Positions 48,201 through 59,509 of a stretch of 64,000 nt of DNA are shown here, piece by piece. The position numbers were made by a program, and so were the translations under genes. The DNA comes from Beroe forskalii (Eukaryota > Ctenophora > Nuda > Beroida > Beroidae). The notes under the pieces were generated by a model, which was not told where the DNA came from, made no database searches, and was given only the letters and a program-made list of their open reading frames with translations. The stretch spans positions 186,001 to 250,000 of the forward strand of contig WFMF01000204.1 in assembly GCA_011033025.1 (NCBI GenBank). The letters run 5' to 3'. Numbering within the stretch: position 1 is the stretch's first letter; each line of letters begins with the position of its first letter.

Positions 48201-51200
48201 CTACTCCTTTTTAAACTGTAGGAAGGTAACAAGTAACAACTCACCATCTACATGAGAGAACTGGTTAGGGTGGTTCCTGTCAGAGCAACCAGTGTCCAGG
48301 ATACCAGGTACCCCGATAGGGTTAGGCTGCATGAAACCCGGAGGGCTGGAGGAGTCCGTTGAGGGAGTTGTTGGTCATCCAGCGGGGAGCGTGCTCCAGC
48401 AGCATGCTCAACTTGGGGTCGATTGCTGGCATCTGGCCAAGCATCATGTTAGACATCATGTTAGGCTTCATCGACATCAGCGATGCCTGAAATGAGTGGG
48501 ATTTAGGTAACAATATCTTTAATTAATTAATACCTTACAAGCAGATACCTACTTGTAGTAGTCACCTAACTGGTGACTTGAACTCTTGACTCGTTGAGGA
48601 TTTTCAGTAGGTACCTACACGCACTTATTTGTTCATGTTTTGCCGTGAATTATCAGTTGCTACCCAGGTACCTAAAATGTAGGTAATATTGTACTGCGAT
48701 TTGATCCTTCTTTTCACTGGGCAGTGAAAGACAGTAAGCCATGTCACCACACACTCTCACACTGGCTACCAGTCTTTCAGTACATCATACGTCTCGTGGC
48801 GTGAACATATTCTTACTGTCCTATATTCATGTAGGTATTCATGACACGTACATTGGTTTATACACTGGTTTATTACTAATGAGAGACTTGAAGGGATTCG
48901 CATGAGTAGAACGTTACCAGTTATCTCTAGACTTGTGATGATACAAATCCTCATGATCCTACAAAATAATGTACATGAGTACCTACATTATGCACTAGTC
49001 ACTAGGTACGTACAGCGTAGATGTATGTAGTGATGTTACACATTTTCTTCAAGATCTCATGATCAGATGATAGGTCACAACTTCTCATAACGCTAGTGTG
49101 GCTATAGACTACTAGCATTCATTGTACATTCATACATTGGATGTAATATCATAATGAACTCAACGTGTACACTGAAGAACATCATGCTTAACATACATCA
49201 AAGAGTACTCGGTAGGGAGAGTGAGTGTATGTACATTGTATAGTAGGTACAATGTACATTAATTGCATGTACACAGGCGTAGAGGCGGCTCTCAGTGACT
49301 CTCCCTCATACGTCCTACATTGTATGCTAATGAGCACAGACAATAGGGCAAGGAAAAGAGAAACACCTATTGGACCATGCACACTGCGTGAGGAGACGGT
49401 TGTGTTTTTGTTTTAGAGAAGAAACAATCACTCGCGCCTTTTTAAAATATGTGATCATACACACGCTCATTGCTCACCAGGAGTGTGTTTCAGAAACTTC
49501 GTAATTCGCGAGAAAAGGAGAAAGCCAATGCTCTTGAATTGTAGAAAGAAAGGTTACATGTTTAGCAAAGTTAAATGTTCAATTGTTAAATGTTCAAATA
49601 TTTTGAACATTTAACTTTCTCTTTGAAAAGCCTCGGATATTAATAGTTTTGACATATTAACAGACAATAGTCTGTGATATAGCACTCCATAAAATATTAG
49701 AATATTATACCTACGCTCGGCAACATTAGAATAATGCCCCTGCTGCACTACTTAACCATCATACCCTTGAATATAATGGTCGATTTTGAGCTTGGGTTGA
49801 GAAATGCGCTTTCGCGGGCCTTTCCTGCCACTAAAATCGATGGTTGTTACTTTCATTTTTGCCAGTCATTGATGAAGCACGTTAACGATCTTGGACTGAA
49901 AAAGCGGTATGAACGCGTCAATGTGAGTGTTAATGGAACTCGATCATACAGCAGGACGAGAATTTGGATTCGCCGATTGATGAGCCTCGCATTTGTCCCA
50001 CCTGAGAACGTTGTTTCTGCCTTTCACTCAGTCCTGGACGAAATCCCTGAGGATCTGGACATTGACGCGTTCTTGAACTACTTTCAGGCAACATGGGTGG
50101 AAGGGATGTCGAGTGCACGACGTAATGGTCGCGCCAGGTACCCACCAGACACATGGAACGTTCGAGCTCGCACCCTAATGATGATGGGCAGAACTAACAA
50201 CCACCTCGAAGCCTTCCACAACGCATTCAAGCAGAAGGTGGGACACAGCAACCCCACGATCTGGGGGTTCATTGCAGGCATGAGACTACAGCAATCAGCA
50301 TCAGACAACATCATGGCTGCCATTGCTGTGGGTGATAAGCCACCGCAGAGGAATGCTCGGGACACTAAGAAAATAGACAGGCTACTGTATGTTACTTCAA
50401 ACTACGAATCAAAGCCACTTCTTGAGTTTCTCGACCTAATTGCAGATCTATAGATTATTTATCAGATTTAAGACTATCTCAGTATTTGATACTTAAATAA
50501 TGTTCCATAAGATTTCCAGTCTTATATTGTATTCATAATTTAGAGAAGATTATTATAACACTTCAATATTTGCAATTGCATGATTAATCTGTGTGTATTA
50601 TAATTTCTAGATTCTTGAAAACGCGGCCCACTAGAAGATGTGCTGGTAAATAGGGTTGGATATGTTTAGATATACAAAGATACAAGGTTTAATTAGCAAT
50701 GTATATCCTTCGCCAAGGCGACCTTCGCGCCAGAGCCCTTCTTGCTAGAGACCTTCGCTCTACCGTCGATCTTGCCACAGTCCTCCGGGCTACCGTACCT
50801 GTCTCTCCAGCGTCCTTCCTCCTAGCGTCCTGTTACCCCTTGAATATTCTAAGCGGCCATAATTACGATTCAGTCAATTCACCTGGATGTCACCCCAGAC
50901 CATAACAGAATCCTATTTTGTTCTGATTGTCGTGATCAAGCGGACAATATTAAAATATCATGTTATGTATGTTACATATTATATAAGATTCAAGGGACTT
51001 GAGTAACTGACAAATGCCGTGTTTTGTGCATTGGGAGAAGGACGCTAAATGCCTGTGAGTGGTTTTGAGTTCAGGACGTTGTGGGCAGCTAGCCCTGGCA
51101 CACGTAAGTCTGCGTGTTTGTGCGTAATTCTGCGTGTTTGTGCGTAAGTCTGCGTGTTTGTGCGTTATTCTGCGTATTCAGGCGTAATTCTATATGTTTA

Positions 51201-54200
51201 TTCTGCGTGTTTGTGCGTAAGTCTGCGTGTTTTCTTGCACTGTGTACCATGCTTGCATTATGGTGTGTGTTTTCTCCTACCACATAAACATCCTTGAACA
51301 CAATAATATTATGATGCTGGAGACTACATTAATTCCTGTCATCACCAAACGTCCAACAATTTAATCAAGCAAGAGATGAATTATCGATAATGACGTCAGC
51401 AACAGGCACACTAAGACACTACTTACATTACACTTTCTTCGCATCATCAAGGAGAATAATATGGCGCACCGAATATTTTAAACTCTTTTCTTCAGAAGAT
51501 AGGTTTAAAACAGGTCAAGCCAGTTGTAGAAAAGAAAACAGAAAAGAAAACTCGGAATGTTAAACCAATGCAGTACTAGAATACCAGAAGAAAACTTCGG
51601 TAATGGAGCAATTATAATGGCAGTGGAGAAAAGGGGGTATTTAGGTATCGTTGGAAAGCACAATTTTTATGAAAAGTACAAAAATGTCAGAGATCGTGGA
51701 CGCCTTAACCATTATGTCATTCTCGGTAAGTCGGTAGTTTCATTCTTTTTTATTTTTGATAGCACCACTGTACGTGCACTGAGAATTTGACAATTTGTCC
51801 TAATGTATGACGTGAGAATGAGGTAAGGAAGTAAGGAGGTACACTCAGTTTTTTTAATAAGAAACTGTCTATAAGAAACTTAGCCTAGGATTTCCGAAAA
51901 TTTAAGAAACTTAGCCTAGAATTTCGGAAAAATTAAGAAACTTAAACGATTTACAATTAAGAAATTAAGAAACTTCCAGCCTAGAATTTTGAAATTTGTG
52001 TATAAAATCCTATTGCAACTGAAATTCTTTTAACATGAAACGTCGGCTGATGGGGGCTGCGCCCCCAGACCCCCACTTTTTGATTGTGAACATTTCGAAA
52101 CTAGGTAATCAAGAACTTCCATTGGACTTTTATTACCAAGCACAAAACAGAAATTTAGAAATTGTTGTTGAGACAGGACACTATTACAGTTCCATATCTA
52201 TTTCCAAAAGTTCCAAGCATTAAGCTCGGCTAGGTAAATCTTTATATAGGATTTAGATATTATCTAAATTTTAAAATTCGCGAACTTTTTTGGAAGAACA
52301 TTTGATGAAGATCCCTGAACATTGTATACAGTTGCACAAATCTTTTAAGATAGGTAGTAGGTACATGCTTAAAAGTGTATAATTTACCTAAAAATATCAG
52401 AAGGTTCGATTTTAATCCTCAACTACAGTCTACAAAGTAGGTTCCTATATTGGAAATTTGATAAACATTTTGCTGTACGGTATGTCGGTATGTAGAATTA
52501 AGAAACCGATTAAGAAACTTTTAGGCTCAAAATCGTGAAAAAATAAGAAACTTGTAGCCTAGGTTTTCAATAACACCCCCGGAACGCGAGGTACCGCAGC
52601 TGCTAGTACTTTGTGCGCAGTTTTGGGAAACGCAGCAATTTTGCAACGATATTGTCCCATTTCATATACTGAACGTAGGATAGAGTAATTTTGAAGATGG
52701 CCATTCGATAGAACACAGCACAGGAAGTTCAGTGGTGTAAAGATCATTGGAATACGACTTTCATGACAGAAGTTATGATCAATAACACCTCGCAGCAGAA
52801 AACGAGGTTTTCAAGTAGCGCTATGTTCAGTGATTCACTGTGAAGCTCAGGAACATGATATCGAAAATCTATGATCAACCTACACTGCAGAATTTTATCC
52901 TCTATCGATTCCCGAATGTCCCAAGTCTCTATCTTCAAAAATGTGGATTTCTATAAAGAAAAACCCCGAGAGGGTGTAAAAAAGTACATTACTGTCTACG
53001 AATGAGGTACCGCAGCACTGTTACGTGAGACTGCGCGCGTGTGTTGTGTGTGGTGGATGCGAGAGCGCAAACAAATCTTGTTCCAAGTTCATTTCTGTGT
53101 GTTTGCTCGTGCGTGTGTTTGGCTTGCCACTATGTTGCAAATAATATGGTATGAATTGACTATGAATCGATATTGTTAGATGATTTGAAATACGAGCTGT
53201 TCTGCCACTGTAAAACCAAATCACTATGCAAATTGATACTTTTGAATGGAAGCAAATATAGAACTATAGATAATAATGTTACTGGTATAATGCATTTCGA
53301 ATATTAAGCAAAAGCTCAAAAATGTGTAACAAGGATCAGACAACATCAATTCTGTAATTCGAAGATAAAATTATACCGTAATATATTAGTTATACGGTAA
53401 TAATCAGAGCTGATATTTATCGGTTATGTTATAGATAGAAATCTGATACGAAAATGAAGCAATCTTAGTTGGGAATGGTCCGTATGCACAAATTAAGGGA
53501 ATCCCTTTTTTTAAAGGAAAAGCTTTAAATTTACGGCTTTCCCTCGAGGAATGACCTTTTCCCTTAAAACTGGTGTCAAACACTGGAGAATGTAGATTGT
53601 AGGTTGTGTTAACTCATAATTTTGGTTATTCGGTACTATGGCATTGCTCGTGTTAGAAAGTTATCTAGGGTACAGAAATCTGCTCACGGTTCCAAGGTAG
53701 AGCTCCTGGAAGAGATGTGGTAAAAAGTGGCTTATTTTTGAGGAAATTGATATAAAAAGGAGGGAACACCTTAAAAAAGGGTGTGATAGGCCAACTTAGG
53801 AGTGTGATAAGCTTACTTAAGAGTGTGATAGGCTTACTTGGGAGTGTGATAGGCTTACTTAGGAGTGTGATAGGCTTAATAAGGAGTGTGATAGGCTTAC
53901 TATGGCATATGATTTACTTAGGCTTACTTAGGCTTACTTAGGCTTACTTAGGATTGTAATAGGCTAACTAAGGAGTGTGATAAGCTTACTTAAAAGTGTG
54001 ATAGGCTTACTTAGGAGTGTGATAGGCTTACTTAGGAGTGTGATAGGCTTACTTAGGAGTGTGATACGATTACTTAGGCTACCCATGAGAACAAGAGGAT
54101 TGCTCGGGAGTCTGAGAGGGTTTCTCAGTAGTACGATAGAGTTGTTCATGAGTGCGAGAAGGCTACAAAAAGAATTAGATGTGTTGTTTACATTACAAGC

Positions 54201-57200
54201 TGCTGTCGCTGCCCTGTACTGTTAAATCAGGGCAGCCTTTTGCAACTCAGAGTTACTAAGTTTGGCAAGTTCATGAAGAATCAAATTAGCAAGGTCTACG
54301 TCCTTGGCCTTGTTTGCCATAGGATTAGACTTTGACAAATAGGCGTTACGGCAGGGACAAAATTGATGGCTGCAATATCCTTGGTTTTAATCTATGAAAT
54401 TAGATTATCCAGATAATGGAATCAAACAAATTGCTTAAGCGGGCCAATAACAAAGACCGCAGAAAGACACTCACAACACACCCCTATTTACTCATAAACC
54501 GCCCCTATTTGCTCATAACACAACCCTCTCCACTGATAACCCACCCCTCTCCACTGATAACCCACAGCTCTCCACTGATAACCCACAGCTCTGAACCCAA
54601 AACAAACCCCTCTGAACTCATAACACACCCCTCTCCACTCATAACACACCCCTCTCCACTCATAGCACACCCTTCTCCTCTCTTAACACACCTCTATCCA
54701 TTCATGAGTCACCCCTCTCCTCTCATTACACACCCCTCTCCACTCGTAATCCACCCCTTTCCACTCATGAGTCGTGACACGCCCCTCTCCACTCTTAACA
54801 CACCCCTCTCCATTCGTGACACACCCCTCCCCACTCAACCCACCCATCCCCACTCATAACCCACCCCTCCCCACTCATAACCCACCCCTCCCCACTCATA
54901 ACCCACACCTCCCCAATCATAACACAACCCTATTTACTCATAACAGACCCCTCTCCACTCGTAACACACCCCTCTCGACTCATAACACACCCCTCTTCAC
55001 TCATAACCCACCCCTCCCCACTCATAACACACCCCCATTTACTCATAACACACCACTCTCCACCCATAACACGCCCCTCTTCACTCATAACACACCACTC
55101 TCCACCCATAACACGCCCCTCTTCACTCATAACCGACCTCTTTCCAGTCATAACACACCCCCATTTACTCATAACACACCCCTCTCCACCCATGACACAC
55201 CCCTCTCCACTCATAACACACCCCTCTCCACTCATAACACACCCCTCTCCACCCATAACACACCCCTCTCCACTCATAACACACCCCTCTCCACTCATAA
55301 CACACCCCTCTCCACTCATAACACACCCCTCTCCACCCATAACACACCCTCTCCACTCATATCACACCCCTTCGCACTCATAACCCACATCTGAACAGTG
55401 AAAACCCCTCCCGTACCTCAGAGAAACCCCCTGGCTCTACAAACGAACTTTTTCCTCACTTTTCGAGCATTTGCCTTATTTTCAAGCATTATCACAACTT
55501 TTGGACCTTTTTCCTAATTTCAAGGGAATCCCTCATTTCTGCATGCCGGCCATTGAGTAACATAAGTAGGTTGCTCACCGTTCGAATGGCCATTTCTAAA
55601 GTTAAGAAGAATACAAGTTTCTATACAAGGGTAACTGTACTAGTACACAACATGTTCAAGCTTCTGGAAAAATGACCCGTGTAAACAGTAAAGGTTGAAA
55701 GAAAGGCGAAAACCATGCGAAATCGGTGAAAGAAGGCGAAAACCTTGCGAAACACAAGCGAACACAGGCACGAGCAAACACACAGAAATAAACTTGGAAC
55801 AAGATTTGTTTGCGCTCTCGCATCCACCACACACAACACACGCGCGCAGTCTCACGTAACAGTGCTGCGGTACCTCATTCGTAGACAGTAATGTACTTTT
55901 TACACCCTCTCGGGGTTTTCTTTATAGAAATCCACATTTTTGAAGATAGAGACTTGGGACATTCGGGAATCGATAGAGGATAAAATTCTGCAGTGTAGGT
56001 TGATCATAGATTTTTGATATCATGTTCCTGAGCTTCACAGTGAATCACTGAACATAGCGCTACTTGAAAACCTCGTTTTCTGCTGCGAGGTGTTATTGAT
56101 CATAACTTCTGTCATGAAAGTCGTATTCCAATGATCTTTACACCACTGAACTCCCTGTGCTGTGTTCTATCGAATGGCCATCTTCAAAATTACTCTATCC
56201 TACGTTCAGTATATGAAATGGGACAATATCGTTGCAAAATTGCTGCGTTTCCCAAAACTGCGCACAAAGTACTAGCAGCTGCGGTACCTCGCGTTCCGGG
56301 GGTGAATAAGTTTCTTATAAAAAAAACTGAGTGTAGTTCGTCCCACATACAATATCAGAGATTGGATCAATGAGCGTATGATTAGAAAATCTTAAGATTT
56401 AAAAGCTATTAAAACATTCAAATATGGACAGATTTAAACTTTTAGAAAGGTAAAAGGAAGGAGAAAGGGTGAGAACACCGATAATCTGCCATTGAATCTA
56501 GACAAATCAACGATGAAAAGATGAGAATTCACGATGAGAATAAAGTGAAGAGAGAATTCTTTTGATCCCGTTGACAAATTGATCACAAAAATTTCGACAA
56601 GAAATGTTCCTGCTTACTAGAGCCTTCGCAATCCATATTTTCAGATGACCCAAGAATTCCAGCTAACGATTATGATATAATCTATTTCGAATCCAAACCC
56701 AGTCTCCTAATCGCATTATCAGAGTATGAGGCTATAAAACTAGGAGCACACTTATTCTTTTATTGGGGCATGACCTTCATATTACATTATTAATATTCAA
56801 GAAGACTTGTAGCTTTGTAGCTCACAATGATACACGTGTGTGTCGTTCCGAAAGTAGTACTCTTACTTCTGATTATGCCACATAAGGGCGAGCTCGACCA
56901 AACTTACTCACACCTAAAGAACACACACTCTTGATAAAAGTAAAGAGGGCTCACAATTACCAAGTGCTCCGATCTTATTAAAATTGACAAAAATAATAGC
57001 GGGCCTTATTATATATTTGCTTATTCGGCGCCGACCTCGAGATAGCGTGTGAAATGTTTGAAAAGTACAGAAGAGTCTGGAAGAACTGCCTACTTAATCA
57101 GGACTTAAGTGCATTAATTCACACTTCCATTCTTACTTCAGTGGAAGGTTATAAGCAAATTTCTATGGATTCATCTAAATTTTATAAAACTATCTGCACA

Positions 57201-59509
57201 GGCTCTTTCCTACCAACTACTTTATCATAATATAAATCTAGGCACGAGGTATTTATTGCAACTTTACAGCGTTACAACACTATTGTTTTGCGATGTATGT
57301 CCAGTTCGGGAAGGCATATTTGAGTGGCGCCAAATTGGTGTTGCTAAATCTCACTGCATCCAAAGGCATACCACCACACCCAGTGCGCATACCAAGTATT
57401 AACAAACATATATCGAGTATTATTATCATTATATTGCACTGAAAGAAATGCGGAAGAAATGACATTTTCTACATAACAGCTCTAAGTGTGGTTCGCAGGC
57501 AAGAAAGTTAGAGAACTGCAGATCGAGCGAAATCGGTGAATAATTCCTCGTAGATCTGTTATAAGGTTATACCTACTATATAGATGCTTAGATGGAGACT
57601 TCAAATTAACTAAGTACAAGGTGTGAACACTATATTTTACATTTCTAGCACTTCTGGGATGCAAAAATGGGAAACATATTATAGCTCATTAAATTCGTTT
57701 TCCTCAAATCTCAACTTTTATCAAAACCTAACGGAACCATTTTGTGATTTCTTCGAATCATTCTTCATCAGTGCAATATTATGATTCAAAAACTGATCTG
57801 AATAATGCATAATATTCTGATAGTACTATGTACGGCTGAGTTTTAGTAATTTACTCGGTTAATAGAATTCCTCCAAAAAGTGAGGAGAAATTGTGAGAAG
57901 GGAGACCTTTGCTACATGAGGAGCAGTAAGAAGAAGAAGAAGAAGAAGAAGAAGGGATAATTGAATTAAAGGCGAAGTGGGACATTATTTATGATTGATC
58001 TCATCGGCCAATCATATGATTGATGATCATCAGGAGCTCTAATATTATGAGAATCAGAAATCAGGGTATAATTTATCGGACTTAGCTTTTGACTTAAATT
58101 TTGAACGAGATTTGACTATAATGCTACTCATAATTTATTCAGATAGGGGAAGCATCAAAAAATTTTGCACCTCAAATCTCAATATTTTATCAGTTAAGTC
58201 TCTACCTAGCAGATAAAACCATGTGTTGTAAGTCATGGTATAACAATGTACACTTCAACAATAATTAATTATGACTTTGCATAATAATATCATGATGACG
58301 GAAGTGGAAGTTTTAAGGCTGCTAATGATATACCATCCCTATCTCCCATTGATGAAGTGTATCATGTAACGCAGGGTACCAATTACCATGTGTACAATGT
58401 TCATTATTACATTATTACATTGTGGACCAGGAAAAAGGGGTATTTTCATCTATATATTCGCCAGAACAGAAGTGCTGCAAAAATATGATCAACCATGTAA
58501 AGATGGATATTGAGTAGTATCCGCAGTTTGTCTTACTGTAATACAATCCACTGAACATAGAGTCCAGGATATTCATATTATGTTGAAATCTGGAAAAGAC
58601 ACCAGGGGTTCCAAGGAAAGCAGAACTTTTTGCATTTCTGTTATATTTTAGCCGAAAAAAGTGACTTTGAATACGATCAAATTAAGACTTAATTTGGCCA
58701 AAAATGTCACAAAATTTCGAAGATCTAACTAAAATAGTAAAATATATTGCAAGTGCCTTAGAAAAGCAATTCGATGAGTTGATTATTCATGATTATTTTA
58801 AAAGTATACAGCTTTCAATGGGGACTTGTTCCAATCATTCAGGGAGAATCTAAGATTGCTAGATAAAGATTGTAAAACCCGCACCGACCTGCAAGCGGTT
58901 CATGTTGGCGAGGGTGTTGAGATTAGCCATGTTGTTCATCCCGTTGTTAGCAACTGGTGGAGGATTTGGCGCCATGTTGTCGCTCTTCAAGTTTAGCTTC
59001 TCGTTCAGAGCGTTGCTTAGAGACACGTTCACAGCGTTGCTTAGAGACACGTTGCTAAGAGACACATTACCCAGCGCGGAGCTGGTGAGGGAAGCGTTGC
59101 TAAGCGGTTGGTTGCTCAGCGTCACTTGACTCAGTGGAGTGTTGCTAAGAGACACGTTGCTAAGCGACGTGTTGCTCAGAGCAACCCCACCCCCTCCAGC
59201 GGTGGTGTCAGTGCTCCAGATGCTCGTCAGATCGCCTTCCTTGGGACTGGCCACGGTGGAGGGTGTCTGTCTGTTGGAGTCTGCGCCACTAGACGACACA
59301 TCCGTCTGTTGAGACATCTGCCGGGAAACTGGGTCACCTTCCTGAACTGTGGCGACTGTGGGTTGCAGGGGAGCCTGCTGTTGCTGGACAACCTGCTGCT
59401 GCTGGACTACTTGTTGCTGTACGACTTGTTGTTGTTGTTGTTGCTGTTGTTGTTGTGGGGAGAATCGGGGCATCCAGTTTTGTTGCTGTTGTGGTTGCTG
59501 TTGGTCACA
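42220..59509 (-). CDS. CPEB: CPEB1-class mRNA-binding protein (partial, 4 exons)
   Basis: Exons (minus): 59509-58889, 48486-48245, 42589-42476, 42310-42220; phases 0, 1, 1 agree at every join. Exon A encodes a Gln-rich stretch ([15 protein letters not shown]), then a period-5 Leu-Ser-Asn repeat ([12 protein letters not shown]), then a Met/Asn-rich end. Exon B gives [16 protein letters not shown] and NRNHP-like linker sequence. Exon C reads [20 protein letters not shown] then [11 protein letters not shown], the start of RRM1; exon D continues [15 protein letters not shown] and [20 protein letters not shown] and the WPGKD motif are typical of CPEB1/Orb rather than CPEB2-4. CPEB proteins bind U-rich elements in 3' UTRs and control poly(A) tail length and translation in oocytes and synapses. 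Exon B has one surplus base in the GGG at 48363-48365 (plus). The 5' exons, the end of RRM1, RRM2 and the ZZ finger were not found. Confidence 0.85.
42591..42820. repeat. 40-bp tandem array duplicating the RRM1-exon acceptor
   Basis: Six units of exactly 40 bp start at 42591, 42631, 42671, 42711, 42751 and 42791. On the minus (coding) strand each ends CTTCCCACATTTCAG, and all but the last (which carries the true acceptor of exon 42476-42589) are followed by ACTAACAAGGGAAG-like sequence resembling the exon's own start ACAAGCAGGAAG. The array thus repeats a 3' splice site. Confidence 0.8.
43708..43765 (+). repeat. Dispersed CRE-like element, copy 3
   Basis: GAGTGATGTCACTGTGATAG, GTTTATAATGGTGAAG and TGATGACGTTTAATTGAACG. 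The right-hand box is diverged. Confidence 0.55.
44040..44335. repeat. (GAGT)n microsatellite
   Basis: About 290 bp of GTGAGTGAGTGA with a few GAAT variants, in a CPEB intron. The long THSLTHSL reading frames on the minus strand are translations of this repeat, not genes. Confidence 0.95.
44527..44812. repeat. Duplicated block, copy 1
   Basis: Shares ATTTAAGATAAGTTA, CAGAATCCCACTTT, GCCCACTGCCCAGCCACCCT and CTTCCTAAGTTCCCAAAGTC with 45505-45757. This copy is the longer one. Confidence 0.7.
45505..45757. repeat. Duplicated block, copy 2 (many small deletions)
   Basis: Direct copy of 44527-44812, about 1 kb away, lacking many short internal pieces while long stretches between them stay identical. 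Confidence 0.7.
45882..45920. promoter_or_regulatory. Triple ATCACGTGAC cluster
   Basis: CACGTG cores at 45882, 45897 and 45915, each in ATCACGTGAC context. In a CPEB intron. Same word as the clusters at 3.5 and 62.1 kb. Confidence 0.45.
46381..46440 (+). repeat. Dispersed CRE-like element, copy 4
   Basis: GTGGCGTCATTATCAGGCGT, GGAGAATTGATGACGCTGAA and CCGCCTAGTATTCGG. A left half alone (GTGACGTCATTATGACCC) recurs at ~46627. Confidence 0.6.
46839..46900 (+). repeat. Dispersed CRE-like element, copy 5
   Basis: AGTGATGTCATTATCTTGTT, AATGGTGAGGTAGTGACGTT and GAAGCGCCTATTTTTCAC. It is part of a ~200-bp block (to ~47000, including CACCTTTGGAGCCTGTGT) that is repeated at 47420-47600. Confidence 0.75.
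47422..47600 (+). repeat. Dispersed CRE-like element, copy 6, with duplicated flank
   Basis: AGTGACGTCATTATCTTGTT, AATGGCGAAGTAGTGGCGTT and GAAACGCCTATTTTTCAC, then the same downstream flank as copy 5 (CTGTGTGAAGGTGTAAGGAT, GACTTGTGGAAGGAACATCT). A local duplication ~580 bp apart. Confidence 0.75.
49565..49616. repeat. GTTAAATGTTCAA palindrome
   Basis: GTTAAATGTTCAA occurs twice in tandem, then inverted as TTGAACATTTAAC, forming a hairpin-capable AT-rich site just upstream of the MULE ORF. Confidence 0.5.
49734..50453 (+). CDS. MULE-type transposase fragment, 239 aa
   Basis: Opposite in strand to CPEB and inside its ~10 kb intron. The frame contains [12 protein letters not shown] and [17 protein letters not shown], the signature around the second catalytic aspartate (DFE) and the CxH pair of the MULE/Mutator transposase domain, and later [14 protein letters not shown], which supplies the expected late acidic residue. 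Full-length animal MULE proteins are longer and usually start with a FLYWCH or similar zinc finger and the first catalytic aspartate; both are absent, so this is a 5'-truncated copy. The remaining 240 codons have no stop or frameshift, so decay is recent or the remnant is constrained. No terminal inverted repeats were identified. Confidence 0.75.
   Translation: MPLLHYLTIIPLNIMVDFELGLRNALSRAFPATKIDGCYFHFCQSLMKHVNDLGLKKRYERVNVSVNGTRSYSRTRIWIRRLMSLAFVPPENVVSAFHSVLDEIPEDLDIDAFLNYFQATWVEGMSSARRNGRARYPPDTWNVRARTLMMMGRTNNHLEAFHNAFKQKVGHSNPTIWGFIAGMRLQQSASDNIMAAIAVGDKPPQRNARDTKKIDRLLYVTSNYESKPLLEFLDLIADL
51105..51240. repeat. ~20-bp tandem array
   Basis: Units of TGCGTAAGTCTGCGTGTTTG, five to six copies, some with AATTC in place of AAGTC. 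Region 50460-51100 after the MULE ORF shows nothing else I can support. Confidence 0.75.
51855..52568. repeat. Loose AAGAAACTTAGCCTAG repeats
   Basis: TTAAGAAACTTAGCCTAGGA-like units occur at ~51875-51980 and resume at ~52497-52565, where the 3.7 kb element has inserted. A CTGGGGGC-type hairpin fragment lies at ~52054. Confidence 0.45.
53785..54085. repeat. ~21-bp array (GTGATAGGCTTACTTAGGAG)
   Basis: About a dozen imperfect copies inside the fold-back element, some shortened to GGCTTACTTA. Associated ORFs are repeat by-products. Confidence 0.8.
54475..55390. repeat. 21-bp array (CCCCTCTCCACTCATAACACA)
   Basis: Some 40 copies of CCCTCTCCACTCATAACACA-type units. Because 21 is a multiple of three, it produces long open frames with seven-residue repeats on both strands (PLSTHNT; GEGCVMS); these are not evidence of a gene. 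Confidence 0.9.
57928..57954. repeat. (AAG)n microsatellite
   Basis: About nine AAG triplets in a CPEB intron. The rest of 56310-58860 shows no other feature. Confidence 0.9.

Larger units (their letters stand above)
52574..56304. mobile_element. 3.7-kb fold-back element, ~545-bp inverted repeats
   Basis: Starts CACCCCCGGAACGCGAGGTA and ends with its inverse. The arms, 52574-53119 and 55761-56304, are almost identical. A 5-bp direct repeat AATAA lies at 52569-52573 and 56305-56309. The interior is two tandem arrays with no transposase. Both arms carry the same ~60-codon frame (MIFTPLN start), duplicated with the arm; it matches no family I know. Superfamily unassigned; a 5-bp duplication with CAC ends is seen in Transib, but this is weak. 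Confidence 0.8.

Noticed and set aside
52559-52747. Conserved small protein (MIFTPLN start), also at 56131-56373
   Set aside because: The frame is repeated only because it lies in both inverted arms of one element.
54416-55394. Several 60-206-codon frames with PLSTHNT or GEGCVMS repeats
   Set aside because: The 21-bp satellite is divisible by three and opens all frames on both strands.
52574-56304. Polinton/Maverick because of long inverted repeats
   Set aside because: Too short, no polymerase, integrase or capsid frames, and a 5-bp rather than 6-bp duplication.
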